DNA of 64,000 nt from Amphiura filiformis (lineage: Eukaryota > Echinodermata > Ophiuroidea > Amphilepidida > Amphiuridae): contig NC_092629.1 in assembly GCF_039555335.1 (NCBI RefSeq), forward strand, positions 30,377,382-30,441,381. Reading direction: 5' to 3'. The first letter of the stretch is position 1. Each line of letters begins with the position of its first letter. This document shows, piece by piece, positions 1 to 9,809 of this stretch. Below the pieces are notes generated by a model. That model worked only from the letters and a program-made list of their open reading frames with translations. It made no database searches and was not told where the DNA came from. Position numbers and translations under genes: made by a program.

Positions 1-441
1 CAGGACCCACAATATGTTTCAGGTGGGACGGAGTGGCTACAAAGAACTCTGTCTTGCTGTCATTGAGTTTAAGCATATTCCTCCTCATCCATTTTCTGAG
101 AGCATCAACACAGCAAGACAGGTTATTCAGAGCAACCACAATGGAAGAGGGGTCCTTGGGGTTAAAATGTGTGTACAATTGTATGTCATCTGCATACATG
201 TGAAAATTCAAATCGAAAGATCTAACTATACGACCAAGTGGCAGAACATACAAAGTAAAGCCAAGTGGTCCTAAAATAGACCCTTGTGGTAAACCAAACT
301 CTAAAGACATAGGGTCTGAAAGCACGCCATTGATTAACACACTGCTTGATCTATTTGAAAGGTATGACCTGACCCACTGAAGAACAGTACCCTTTATACC
401 AAGATCAAATTCAAGCCTGTTTGCAGGGGCATAGCCAGATT
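1..441 (-). mobile_element. Non-LTR retrotransposon (LINE) reverse transcriptase fragment
   Basis: Read on the minus strand, one frame stays open from about 441 down to the window edge and gives a reverse transcriptase palm. In order it shows RLEFDLGIKGTVLQW, a Y-L-S-N-R-S segment, the LPQGSILGPL block and the catalytic YADD motif (HMYADDIQLYT, about 185-215), then a KTEFFVATPSH thumb-side segment. This order is the established layout of jockey/CR1/L2-type LINE polymerases. The N-terminal fingers and endonuclease are absent on the 5' side, where similarity ends near 430-440, so this copy is 5'-truncated; the 3' end lies outside the window. I see no frameshift or stop in the visible part, which suggests recent insertion. 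The clade cannot be assigned by eye. Confidence 0.85.
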
Positions 442-675
442 TAAGCCGCCCCACTGATATTTTGTCAGGGATAAAGAGCAAAGAGTAAAATGTTATTAAA
501 ATGACTAAAATTGACAAATGGGGCCAAAAATGGGCTTTGCCCCACACAAATCATGGCGACGCTACTGGCTATTCGGCTATTTAGAATTCAGCATGTTTTT
601 AAAAACTTGTCAAAGCTGACAATTATATCAACTTGGACTCAGCAAGCTTCAAAATACATTATAACAGCAAAAACA

Positions 676-840
676 TTTCATCTTGAACAAACCAGGCCAG
701 ACCGTGATAATTACGTGAAAGTTCATTATGAGAATATTAAAGAAGGAAAGGATTTCAATTTCTACAAATACTCAACGTTCGAAATCGTTACCCATCAAAT
801 ACCGTATGATTACGGTTCCGTGATGCACTACGGCCCTTAC
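676..840 (+). CDS. Astacin (M12A) metalloprotease exon, partial
   Basis: The frame beginning near 676 encodes FHLEQTRPDRDNYV, then a V-H-Y-E-N-I-K-E-G segment, F-N-F-Y-K-Y, and YDYGSVMHYG. In astacins the first block carries the third zinc-binding His of HExxHxxGxxHExxRPDRD, and SVMHY is the Met-turn beneath the zinc. A GTAAGT donor follows immediately at 841. The HExxH part is not seen in the 500 bases upstream, so either it lies on a distant exon or this is an exon relic. The residue order His-Leu-Glu instead of His-Glu at the third-ligand block hints at a splice boundary inside the codons or at decay. The acceptor is uncertain (an AG occurs at 695-696). The product would be a secreted or membrane-anchored endopeptidase. 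Confidence 0.75.
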
Positions 841-841
841 G

Positions 842-1234
842 TAAGTACGCCTATAATTTTACTGATTTCGTTACCTCAATCTGGTTAATTGGTACATTCA
901 AAGTTTAGATTTTCAGCAACATAGGAAAATTCGTTTGTGGCCAAGTTGGTTAAATTGGGAAAACGATGCACCACACATGAAAAATTGATTTTTGACTAAA
1001 AATTCTAAAACATGCGATTTCACCGAATTTTCTCCTAAATGTAAAAGAATCTAAATCTACGACCTCTGGCAACACCATCTCGCCACTGGTCAGTGACCAA
1101 TTGCTGACAGACCAACAGACGGCCTGAAGATGCACATAGGATAAGGTGTGAAGCCGTAGCCTCTCAAAAACGTGAGTCCAGTTGAATGGTTTGATGAATT
1201 AAAAAATTTATATCTAAATGTCAAAGGAAATGAC
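842..1234. other. No gene seen (intronic or intergenic)
   Basis: This AT-rich stretch between the astacin donor and the Tc1 element holds only short open frames. I recognise no domain or repeat in it. Confidence 0.4.
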
Positions 1235-1236
1235 TA

Positions 1237-2062
1237 AACTCCTCAACAAAAGTTTGGAAAGTTTTTTCAAGCATCTGTATCTCCAATTATTTGTGACATA
1301 TTCATATCGTGTTGCATATCACTGGATAGTTACAATACTCCCCTTTACAATGACACCCCATTTGAAACAATAACATTTTTCACGGCTGAGTACGTGCCTT
1401 GTGATTGTAGCGGGGTCTCAAAATGAATTTGCCAAATTGACCATTATTCTGTGCAGCAAGCTGCAATCCCATAACTTCACAATCTGGGACCTAATGCAAT
1501 CCTCCAAGATGACACCGCTCGCCCCACATAGCCACGGTAGTCAACGACTACCTACAGAATATGGAAGTAGAGTCAAAATGGCCTGCCATCAGGCCAGACC
1601 CGGGGGCCAGACCTCAACCCGATTGAACACTTGTGGGACCAGCTTGATCGTGCTGTGCGTGCCAAAGAAGCCCATAGGCAACCACATTGAATGACCTGCG
1701 ACGAATCCTTGGGGAAGAATGGAATTCCACCCCACAGTAACGTGTAACCAGGTCGGTGAGCAGCATGAGGAGAAGGTGCCTGACTATTGTGGCTGCCTGT
1801 GGTTTTTCCACCCGCTATTGAGGTTAGTGGCTAGCTTTGTTTGAGCACAGAATAATGGTCAATTTGGCAAATTCATTTTGAGACCCCACTACATTCACAA
1901 GGCGTGTACTCAGCCGTGAAACATGTTGTTGTTTCAAATGGGGTGTCATTGTAAAGGGGAGTATTGTAGCTATCCAGTGATATGCAACACGATATGAATA
2001 TGTTACAAATAATTGGAGATACAGATGCTTGAAAAAACTTTCCAAACTTTCGTTGAGGAGTT
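1237..2062 (+). mobile_element. Tc1/mariner element, internally deleted
   Basis: Terminal inverted repeats of about 220 bp begin AACTCCTCAAC at 1237 and end GTTGAGGAGTT at 2062, each flanked outside by TA (1235-1236, 2063-2064), the established Tc1/mariner target duplication. Between the arms, at about 1480-1800, the plus strand carries the C-terminal part of a Tc1-type transposase: Q-D-D-T-A-R-P, then PDLNPIEHLWDQL (about 1606-1644), which contains the last acidic residue of the DDE triad, then a SMRRRC-like end. Stops and frameshifts interrupt it and the N-terminal DNA-binding part is missing. The arms are too long for a minimal mariner and closer to a long-TIR Tc1 derivative. It could only move in trans. 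Confidence 0.9.
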
Positions 2063-2064
2063 TA

Positions 2065-2530
2065 TTTCAACTAACAAATAAAAAGTCAGTAGCTCTTGGA
2101 ATAATTTTACAAGAGCGAAATGAAAATCATGGATTTTACTGTGAAACCAATATAATGGTGGGCCGCAGCCCCCGGTCATTTTTTGGATGGCCGGTCCTAC
2201 TCCAGGTACGATGCTTGGGCGCATATTTTAATAAATAGTGAGCGCAAAGGATGGATCTACGATTAGCGTATGTCGTTTGGGCGTTAACAAGAGGATGATA
2301 GAATCATGAAATGCCCATTTAAGGTCTTATCGAGGATAGAATACTCCCATTCCTATTCAACCAATCAAATAGTGCCATGTATGTGATTCATTAATATGAA
2401 GAGGTGTATCCCCGTGGTATTTCACCTTGAAATTGGTGAGTTTTCGGCGATAGTTGAATGTCATGCGCAGTTAGGTTGAAGTGATGTTGGCCTATTATCA
2501 CAAGTTCATCTCATGAAGTTATGGGAAAAT
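2065..2530. other. No gene seen; upstream region of the lectin gene
   Basis: I found no coding signal in this stretch. It probably includes the distal promoter of the lectin gene that starts near 2.56 kb. Confidence 0.3.
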
Positions 2531-2531
2531 G

Positions 2532-2539
2532 TATAAAAG
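2532..2539 (+). promoter_or_regulatory. TATA box of the C-type lectin gene
   Basis: TATAAAAG lies 79 bases upstream of the last base before the lectin ATG. The established TATA-to-start spacing predicts transcription from about 2560-2565, giving a 5' leader of roughly 55 bases. Confidence 0.65.
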
Positions 2540-2617
2540 GCAGACATGTTCTTTCGACATAACATTTATAGCAACTCAACTACAACGTGTGCACAAGATC
2601 AGCAAAATATAGTCATC

Positions 2618-2878
2618 ATGTTTCTCAGTCAAAGCTTGCTGCTTAGTATGGTAGTCGCTGCCGCCTTTTTGTCGGTTGCGCAGAGCTGCCCAGATGGCTG
2701 GAAAACGTTATCGTGCGCCTGTTCCTGTACGTGTTTACGTGTTTACGATACACCGAAGACATGGAGCGATGCTGAAGCTGCATGCAGGAGTGTCAATGCT
2801 GAGTTGGTCAGCATTCATTCACAGGATGACAATGATTTCATCTTTAATGTCTTGCTCAACAGCCCTATCCACAACCCG
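2618..2878 (+). CDS. C-type lectin, exon 1 (signal peptide and N-terminal CTLD)
   Basis: The ATG at 2618 opens an 87-codon exon. Residues 1-23 form a signal peptide starting MFLSQSLLLSMVV and ending A-Q-S. The CTLD then starts with CPDGW and continues through T-W-S-D-A-E-A-A-C and A-E-L-V-S-I-H-S, the classic first helix and strand of C-type lectin domains. The exon ends in frame at 2878 on a GTAAGT donor (2879). Phase 0 matches the acceptor of exon 2 at 5801, which continues T-W-I-G. The product would be a small secreted lectin of about 149 codons, a typical single-CTLD immune or venom-type lectin of invertebrates. I chose this ATG over an in-frame one at 2546 because only it places the signal peptide at the N-terminus and it lies downstream of the TATA box. 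Confidence 0.85.
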
Positions 2879-2888
2879 GTAAGTAGCG

Positions 2889-3107
2889 AAAGGTCTCGGA
2901 AACCGCCAAACCAAGCTAATAAAACGGGGTTCGGGCCCGTGAACCATGTATAAAAATATGTAGGCCCCGAGCCCCGTTTTTCTCTATATAGATGTGTAGA
3001 AAACGGGGCTCGAAAAACAAGTCTCGCCTATTACTATGCATGTTCACGGACGGAACCGAGCACCGTTTTCCGAGCCTCGTTTTCCGAGCTCCGTTTTCTG
3101 TACCCGG
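2889..3107. mobile_element. Short insertion with 8-bp direct repeats inside the lectin intron
   Basis: AAGTAGCG occurs at 2881-2888 and again at 3108-3115, flanking 219 bases rich in the segments AACGGGGCTCG and CCGTTTTCCGAGC. Eight-base duplications are typical of hAT-type insertion, but no convincing terminal inverted repeat is visible. The left duplicate overlaps the lectin splice donor, so the insertion lies only about ten bases into the intron. Confidence 0.45.
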
Positions 3108-3115
3108 AAGTAGCG

Positions 3116-5134
3116 GAAGTAATAAATATTTGGCAATTCTGCCAACAATTATTTCAACAAATGACTGCATCCCACAGTATACTGTAATAAAATGCAATAA
3201 AATGATATACGCCATTCTCAGTGAATCGAACCAAACACTATGTCAGGTGTTTGAGTGAAAATAATCCACAACAACTATAAGTATATCTTCGTAAATGGTT
3301 GGGGTCTAAATAAATATATCATTCACAGTTGACAACTGTTCCTTTGTTTAAATATACTTGATTTGCTTTGTTTCTCCATCAATAACGTTATGACTTCGTC
3401 GTTCGTATGAAATGTTGGGGCAACCGCCATTTTAGGCAAGTTGCGATAATAAGCTATTATATGCCTACGTATATCAATTACGACATTTTAATTATTCTTC
3501 GTTTCTTTGCTAGGCTCTATACATTCTGGGCTGGATTTATATTTTTGGGGCCCTGGGCAAAGCCAAAATTTTGAAGCGCTCAATATGTTTCAATTTTACC
3601 CTAAATTTAGCCCAAAACAAGTACTAAAAAGGGCAACCATTGCTTTATTTTTCTTCAGTTGTAATTTTTAGACGCCCCCTTGTAAAAAATTAGGCGGGCC
3701 ATGTCCCTACCCAACCCACACGTTTCCTCCGCATTATACAGATGTCTATCACAAGTCAAATATTCAACAGACCGTCATAGAATGGTTTATATAATTAGTG
3801 ACAGTAAAAGTATGTTGCCCCCCCCTTATATGATCAAATGCAGCATATTTTGGCATAATTATAATGAGGGCTTTATAGGCGTCGACAAAACCTGTTCTAC
3901 GGGCCCAATCGACCAAGAATTTGCGTTTTGTAGATTTATCTTGTTACTTTTGCTAAAATTATCATGATAAAGTCAGGCCTTTGGGGGCAAAATTGTATTT
4001 ATTTAGGCTGTTTTCGAATACGTTTGATTCATAATAACGTTTTGAACCACTTGATTAAAAACCAGTTTTGACCCCTGCAGAAATAATGGTTTGGTCCCGT
4101 TAGTTTATTGTTATAAGATCAATATGAGGTGATTTAAGATCAATATGAGGTGATACATGCGTATTGTCTATTTGTTTATCATGAGTACCATCAGTGATCG
4201 TTGGGCCAATCAGCGATCACCTTTAACAAGGCTTGATTCTTGTGCGTGCGTATGTACCACCATTATTCTGTCAACATTCATGCAGGCAAGTCATATGAAG
4301 AATTTTTCTCCCACCCACCACTCCCTATTGCAAGGTGTGCATTTAAAGCCATTAATGGTTTGAAAAAAGAAGAATAGCCGAAAGTTTATGGCTAATTAAA
4401 AAAATGTTGATGTATAAGAAAGAATAATCTTGGATAATCGACGAAAATTTAATAAAATATGTGACATTATCTGTAGAATATTATATTGTAAATTAAATTT
4501 AATACTGTAACAAAACAAATTGCAACTCACTTTGCTTTGTTTGTTCATTTGAACTACTGGGTGAATAACCTACACCAGGATATTATCTACATAAGTGAGG
4601 TACCACTAGAGCAAAGATGTATTAATATCTAATTAATTACAATAGAGTTAGGGGTGTGCAATTTGACATATATTCATATGCTCTGGGCTCTTTTATATTT
4701 ATGATGTTGGTATCAGCAAAGTTCGTTTTGATAAAAATGTCAAAAGACCACCCTGTGCTTGGCTATATTAAAGAATAAATTTTACAGGTACTTCATCTTG
4801 TAGAAAAAGTACCGGGTAGTTCGGCGGCAACTCTTCTCTGAGCTAGTTTAACATGTTGAATGAACTGTCCTATGGGTGTGATTTAACTTTCACTATATTA
4901 AGGATTACTCAATGTTAAAACAGTCAAGTAAGGCCATGTTTTTTAACATGTATTAAATTATGTACATATATATATTTTCATTATTGGATTAATATACTAT
5001 TAATCCAAATTAACCTTTCAGGAATAGGATTCCAGAAAGCAATCTCTTGGAAGAGTAGTAATCATGCACAGTTATCGTAAAGATTCAGCCCACTTTTCAC
5101 GAATATAATTATTCATTTGTTTAGTTATGACATG
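3116..5134. other. Lectin intron, no further gene seen
   Basis: This AT-rich intronic sequence contains several short open frames and no domain I recognise. GATCAATATGAGGTGAT is directly repeated near 4120-4155. Confidence 0.4.
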
Positions 5135-5470
5135 ATCAGCTCCCAGGTAGGTTGTTCACTGGGGAGGTACTAGAGTCCAGGTAGTTCACTGGGGCGGTAT
5201 ATCCAATAATATATTCATTAGTTTTGTTATGATATGATCAGTTCCCAGGTAGGTTGTTCACTGGGTTGAGGTAACTTAGGTAGGTTCATCTAGGTCCTGA
5301 TTCATGATCAATTCAGCTCCCAGGTAGGTTGTTCACTGGGGAGGTACTAGATTCCAGGTAGTTCACTGGGGCGGTATATCCAATAATATAGTTTTGTTAT
5401 GGCTTAATCAGCTCCCAGGTAGGTAGTTCACTGGGGAGGTAACTTAGGTAGGTTCATCTAGGTCCTGGTA
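5135..5470. repeat. Degenerate tandem repeat in the lectin intron
   Basis: CTCCCAGGTAGGTTGTTCAC and variants recur at least four times, interleaved with TTCACTGGGGCGGTATATCC and GGTTCATCTAGGTCC. The arrangement is a compound unit duplicated imperfectly. Confidence 0.75.
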
Positions 5471-5800
5471 ATAATACAAACTATATTTTCAAAGTATTGT
5501 GCAAGCTGTTTTCTTAATGTGCATGCTAATTCATTGTAACATATTTGATGCAAATAAATATATGAATGTCTGTCTGAATGCCTGACAGATGCGCAATTGG
5601 TGTTTGTGGTTGAATTATTTCTGTCTGGGGGTAATGGATGATTTTCTTTAATCCATCCTCCTGTGGCACTTTATGTGAAATACTCAATTTTTCTGTTTCC
5701 TTTGATCATTATTGTTCAGCGCCTTTTAATGGATATGCGCGCTTTACATATTAACTTAACTTCTCAATGTCATTTTTTTGTTACCCTTCTATCATACTAG

Positions 5801-5986
5801 ACTTGGATTGGCTGCAGCGATACTCAATCTTAGGGCAACTTTGTTTGGAGTGACAATACGCCATTTGACTACTTTAATTTACAAGAGAGTGGCGGTAATC
5901 AAAATTGCTGCACCATCGGATATTTGGGCGCAGAATGGGACGATGAAGAATGCGATGACCAATTTTCATATATCTGTCAAATGTAA
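5801..5986 (+). pseudogene. C-type lectin, exon 2 with premature TAG
   Basis: After an AG acceptor at 5799-5800 the phase-0 frame reads T-W-I-G-C-S-D-T-Q-S, then TAG at 5831-5833, then GNFVWSDNTPFDYF, NQNCCTIGYLGAEWDDEE and finally C-D-D-Q-F-S-Y-I-C-Q-M with a natural TAA at 5984. These are the WIG, W-S-D and C-terminal Y-I-C blocks of a CTLD in the correct order. The TAG stands where the family usually has Glu (S-E-G), so a single G-to-T change explains it. The Ca/sugar-binding tripeptide loop is not a clear EPN or QPD. The rest of the exon is otherwise undamaged, so the lesion may be recent or polymorphic, or a sequencing error. If real, it removes the second half of the domain. Confidence 0.8.
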
Positions 5987-6041
5987 CCAGGATATGACCT
6001 GTGTTAGCTGCCTGCTAGCTACATAAACTTGATGAATTATT

Positions 6042-6047
6042 AATAAA
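6042..6047 (+). terminator. Polyadenylation signal of the lectin gene
   Basis: AATAAA begins 56 bases after the lectin stop; further AATAAA-type hexamers follow at about 6051-6065. Confidence 0.55.
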
Positions 6048-6372
6048 ATCTAATAAATGAATAAAATGCCTCATAGTAAACACGTAGTATAGTTTGCATG
6101 CACTAATAAATGAAAAAAAATCTGAATGCAAGAAAGTCGTAGTGCACAATATTGTGTCATTCATCATGCTATACTATTATGACATTAATTGGTTCCAAAT
6201 CACCCCCCCGCATTGTGAACTGCCTACGATTTTCCGATATTTGAGATAGATTATTCAATCTTTTGCCGATTGTACTTGTGGCAAATCGTTTTTGATTTTT
6301 TTAAATGATGTGTAACACTTTGTGGTGAAATAAGTCTACAAAAAGAGTAAGAGTTAATCCAGAAACCCATAC

Positions 6373-6820
6373 TACACTGCAAAATTCAAGTGTTTAGATT
6401 CTAAAAACCTTTTTGTAACACTTATGAAACGTGTCACAGTATTTATTTTCTAAACATGTCACAGTGTTTAGTTTCTATAACAGTCAACACCGTGTTTAGA
6501 AACTCTTCACTATAGTGTTTAGTTTCTAAACATGGTGTTGACTGCTGTAGAAACTAAACATGTCACAGCATTTACAAACTAAACACTGTGACATGTTTAA
6601 TTACCTGTAACACTTATTAGACACTGTGACGCGTTTAGTTTTTACATGAATCAACACCATGTTAAGAAACTAAGCAATATAATGTTTAGTTGACCTGGAT
6701 ATTATAGTGTTTCGTTTCTAAACAATCATGGTGTTGACTGTTCAAACTGAACACAATCAACACATGGTATGTTAAGGACAATGTGTTTAGCCAAGAAGTG
6801 TTTAGGATTTTCAATCACAT
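6373..6820. repeat. Self-complementary block built from GTGTTTAG/CTAAACAC
   Basis: GTGTTTAG, its complement CTAAACAC and longer relatives such as ACATGTCACAGTGTTTAG recur many times in both orientations. The left edge reads CAAGTGTTTAGATTCTAAA and the right edge GAAGTGTTTAGGATTTT. No open frame spans it. It looks like a foldback or MITE with an internally reiterated motif. Confidence 0.7.
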
Positions 6821-7380
6821 ACCTAATCTTGTGATATGTTTAATGTGATTTCAACCAAAACATGATAGTTTCTCATCCCTACACCAAAATATGATCATGT
6901 CATTGATGCACTGCCTAGTGCTACAATTGTTGTATACAAACATACAAAAAACTTACATTTCGTCATTTTATTAATTAATCAAATTTCAGAAAATACATTA
7001 CTTTCTTCAACCATTCCTTGTTTTTAACACATTTTTTTCAGAATTTTTACCATAAAACAGTGGTAAACAAATAGTTACAATTATGCATCAAATAATGAAT
7101 GTCATTAAATAAGGAACACTATGCCACTACACGGTGCATCCTTACAATTTATCTGACATAAATATGCTAATTAACATGCATAATTAAATATTCACAAACA
7201 TGCTCATGAAAATATCAGAATAGTCACAATATCAAGCAAAATGCAATACTTAATTCCCAAAATCAATTTCCCATTTTGCAGGGGTAAATGAAATAAGTTA
7301 AATCAGTTACATTAAAAAATGTTCTAAGAAATCACTCTGCTCAGGGTAAACAGTGCCTATCACAATTGGTTTGGGTTTGG
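6821..7380. other. No gene seen
   Basis: This is AT-rich spacer before a second TATA-like site. I recognise nothing in it. Confidence 0.3.
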
Positions 7381-7388
7381 TATAAAAG
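7381..7388 (+). promoter_or_regulatory. TATA-like box of a candidate gene
   Basis: TATAAAAG, the same octamer as in the lectin promoter, lies 66 bases before an ATG at 7447. That ATG starts a short hydrophobic frame (MSFLIKVQTLLLFCPFL) which stops at once. Confidence 0.4.
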
Positions 7389-7508
7389 CTTAAAATATTG
7401 GGTTTCTGAACTATCATCGGTCAAGTCATCTCTATTCCTAAACGCAATGTCATTTCTGATCAAAGTGCAAACCCTTCTCTTATTCTGTCCATTCTTATAA
7501 CACAGTAG

Positions 7509-7816
7509 CCGTCTATCATAGTTTCACTATCAGTCACGGAATCTTCAAGCCAAGTTTCGCTTATAGATTATGACGGCTGCTTCTGTTTTCCTAACCAAAG
7601 TTCTCAGTTCGATCAAGACAAGGTTGCAGAATCCACCAGGCTGTTCTATAAGCTTATTGATGATCCCTGGGTTAATGATAAAAATCTTGTCATGCAGAAC
7701 ATGTTTATTTACAGCTACCTTAGCAGCAATTCACCTAGTAGCAATCACTAGCAAAGTAGTTATTCACCTATGAGTTACAACTGGAACAACTACCCTCTGA
7801 AAGATGTAACTTCAAG
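7509..7816 (+). pseudogene. Candidate exon of an unrecognised, probably broken gene
   Basis: The frame from 7509 reads through S-I-I-V-S-L-S-V-T-E, I-D-Y-D-G-C-F-C-F-P-N-Q and TRLFYKLIDDPWVNDKN to a TAG at 7749-7751, then stays open to a GTAAAT donor after 7816. A pyrimidine-rich tract ending in CAG lies just upstream (7505). The acidic and aromatic composition is protein-like, unlike the surrounding AT-rich noise. The ATG at 7447 downstream of the TATA box is in a different frame, so either a frameshift separates the leader from this segment or the two are unrelated. I do not recognise the family. The in-frame TAG argues for a decayed gene. Confidence 0.3.
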
Positions 7817-8561
7817 GTAAATTTTTCCCGGTGATGACTAGAAACACGTTTTTAAGAAGGAATTTACTTCATAGACTTGATTAATAATTCCAGTTTTCAA
7901 ATTAATTTGAACTTTTGTGGTAGGACTCAAACACGATGGTGAATATGATAAAAGGACCACAGTAGATCTATAAGCAAACTGATTGCCTTGATACTATTTT
8001 CTTTAGTAATTCCAAAAGGCTTTCAGATTTGCTACTTAGTAAGAGGTGCTATTTGACTAGTGCAACAGTGCTTGACAATACTTTTCCTGTTCATTGTTAT
8101 TCCACTGAAAAGTAATGTCTATAATGATACACTCAAAATCTATCTACATGTATTTTTTGGGAAAAAATCTTTTTTAAGTTATCATGAATATGTGAAAATT
8201 TGCATTTGTGTTTCAAAGAATGTATGCCTCTCATTAATATTGAAATATGTGACGTGTCATGTCAAAAGGAGACACTTTTGGGCAGGCTATCAATTTTGAG
8301 GTTTTTACATATCTTAAATATAGAGATATTTTGCTCCACAACGCCGTTTTCCCCAATGAATTGGGACATTCCAAAGCGAAGATATTGAGTTCGTAAGTTA
8401 TGGTATTATAAAATTGGAAATTGAGATATCGGCCGCCTTTAAAAATATTATTGACAACGTGGGGGTATAGGAATTACCTTCACAAATGTCTCAAAAAATA
8501 CAAGATGCCATTTATATTCCCGTTTGAAACTATCAGACAATATTTTTAGGCTGGCGGGTAA

Positions 8562-8814
8562 GGGACCGATCGTTATTTACGGCAGGGGGGAATGGGTGTT
8601 TTGGCAAAAATATCGACAAAAAATTTCGCGATTCCCCCTCGCGTCCGCTCAAAATTTTCGCGTTCCCCTTGTTTTCCCAATTTTCTCCATTTAAAATTTA
8701 ACAATCCCCCTCTTGGTTCAACTAAAATTTCAGGTTCCCCTCAAGACCACAAACAAATTTCGTGTTCCCCCTAACTTTACCCATTCCCCCCTGCCATAAA
8801 TAACGATCGCTCCC
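8562..8814. mobile_element. PIF/Harbinger-type MITE with TAA target duplication
   Basis: Terminal inverted repeats start GGGACCGATCGTTATTTA and end with its near complement, each flanked by TAA (8559-8561, 8815-8817). The tandem partner unit has a single TAA at 9250-9252 in the same context, so the empty site is visible in the same window. A three-base TAA (TWA) duplication is typical of PIF/Harbinger. There is no coding capacity. Confidence 0.9.
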
Positions 8815-8926
8815 TAAGCATCATTAATTGATCTCGTACACTGGTATGTAATGTGTTGTTTGTATTGTTCACCCTTGACTGCTCATATCCATAAGTACCA
8901 GACTTGAGTCCTGTTTATCAGGGACA

Positions 8927-8998
8927 GTCTGTGTAGCTCAGTGGTAGAGCGCTCGCCCGACAAGCGAGAGGTCTGGGGTTCAAGTCCCCGCACAGGCA
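8927..8998 (+). tRNA. tRNA-like sequence, copy 1 (GAC loop)
   Basis: A 72-nt cloverleaf can be drawn. GTCTGTG pairs with CACAGGC (one G-U), the D arm is GCTC/GAGC, the anticodon stem CTCGC/GCGAG has the loop CCGACAA, and the T arm has TTCAAGT. A box TAGCTCAGTGG and B box GGTTCAAGTCC are good Pol III signals. The anticodon would be GAC (Val), which metazoans do not normally use, and position 33 is C instead of the near-universal U. It is therefore more likely a tRNA-derived repeat than a working tRNA gene. Confidence 0.55.
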
Positions 8999-9361
8999 GG
9001 TATGTCCGGAATTTTTCTCTGGTATATCTGCCTATGCATGTTATGTTTCCATTTGTAAATTCATGTTTAAATGTGCTAGTGTGCGATGCGTAATTCTTCT
9101 TCCCCCTGTATATTGATATATTAAGAATAACGATTAAGCATCATAAATTTGATCTCGTGCACTAGTTGTAATGTTTGAATGCTTCCACGTTCCAGTGTAT
9201 GATGCGTAAGCCTCTTCCTCTGTTTGTATGATTATATTAGGCTGGCGGGTAAGCATCATTAATTGATCTCGTACACTGGTATGTAATGTGTTGTTTGTAT
9301 TGTTCACCCGTGACTGCTCATATCCATAAGTACCAGACTTGAGTCCTGTTTATCAGGGACA

Positions 9362-9433
9362 GTCTGTGTAGCTCAGTGGTAGAGCGCTCGCCCGACGAGC
9401 GAGAGGTCTGGGGTTCAAGTCCCCGAACAGGCA
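9362..9433 (+). tRNA. tRNA-like sequence, copy 2 (GAC loop)
   Basis: This is the same 72-nt fold as copy 1, with two changes seen: the loop becomes CCGACGA, and the 3' acceptor strand AACAGGC loses the seventh pair. The A and B boxes are kept. Conservation of stems with changes in the loop and one stem base fits a tRNA-derived repeat drifting after duplication. Confidence 0.5.
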
Positions 9434-9809
9434 GGTATGTCCGGAGTTTTTTCTATGGTATATCTACCTATGCATGTTATATTTCCATTTGTAAATTCAT
9501 GTTTAAATGTGCTAGTGTGCGATGCGTAATTCTTCTTCCCCCTGTATATTGATATATTAAAAATAACGATTAAGCATCATAAATTTGATCTCGTGCACTA
9601 GTTGTAATGTTTGAATGTTTCCATGTTCCAGTGTATGATGCGTAAGCCTCTTCCTGTGTTAATATTTTTAACATTAATAACATCACAAATTCACAAGAAA
9701 CCCACATTGTGAAAAAATCACCCCGGGCAGATTTTTGGCTATTTCTCCATTTACGATCTTGCCCAAAAGTGTCTCCTTTTGACACGACACGTCACATATA
9801 TACTTTCAT

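Larger units (their letters stand above)
8549..9658 (+). repeat. Tandem duplication of a ~430-bp unit containing a tRNA-like sequence
   Basis: Unit 1 (8549-9238) and unit 2 (9239-9658) both begin GGCTGGCGGGTAAGC and run in parallel through the tRNA-like sequence, the ATGTCCGGA segment and the TTCTTCTTCCCCCTG segment. They differ at scattered positions. Unit 1 is longer only because of the MITE at 8562-8814. Confidence 0.9.
8245..9799. mobile_element. Segment bounded by 40-bp inverted repeats
   Basis: The arms are 8245-8284 and 9760-9799, containing GTCAAAAGGAGACACTTTTG and complementary over 40 bases with one mismatch. They enclose the tandem tRNA-like units. This fits a non-autonomous DNA transposon that carries the duplicated unit, although no target duplication is obvious outside the arms. 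Confidence 0.55.
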
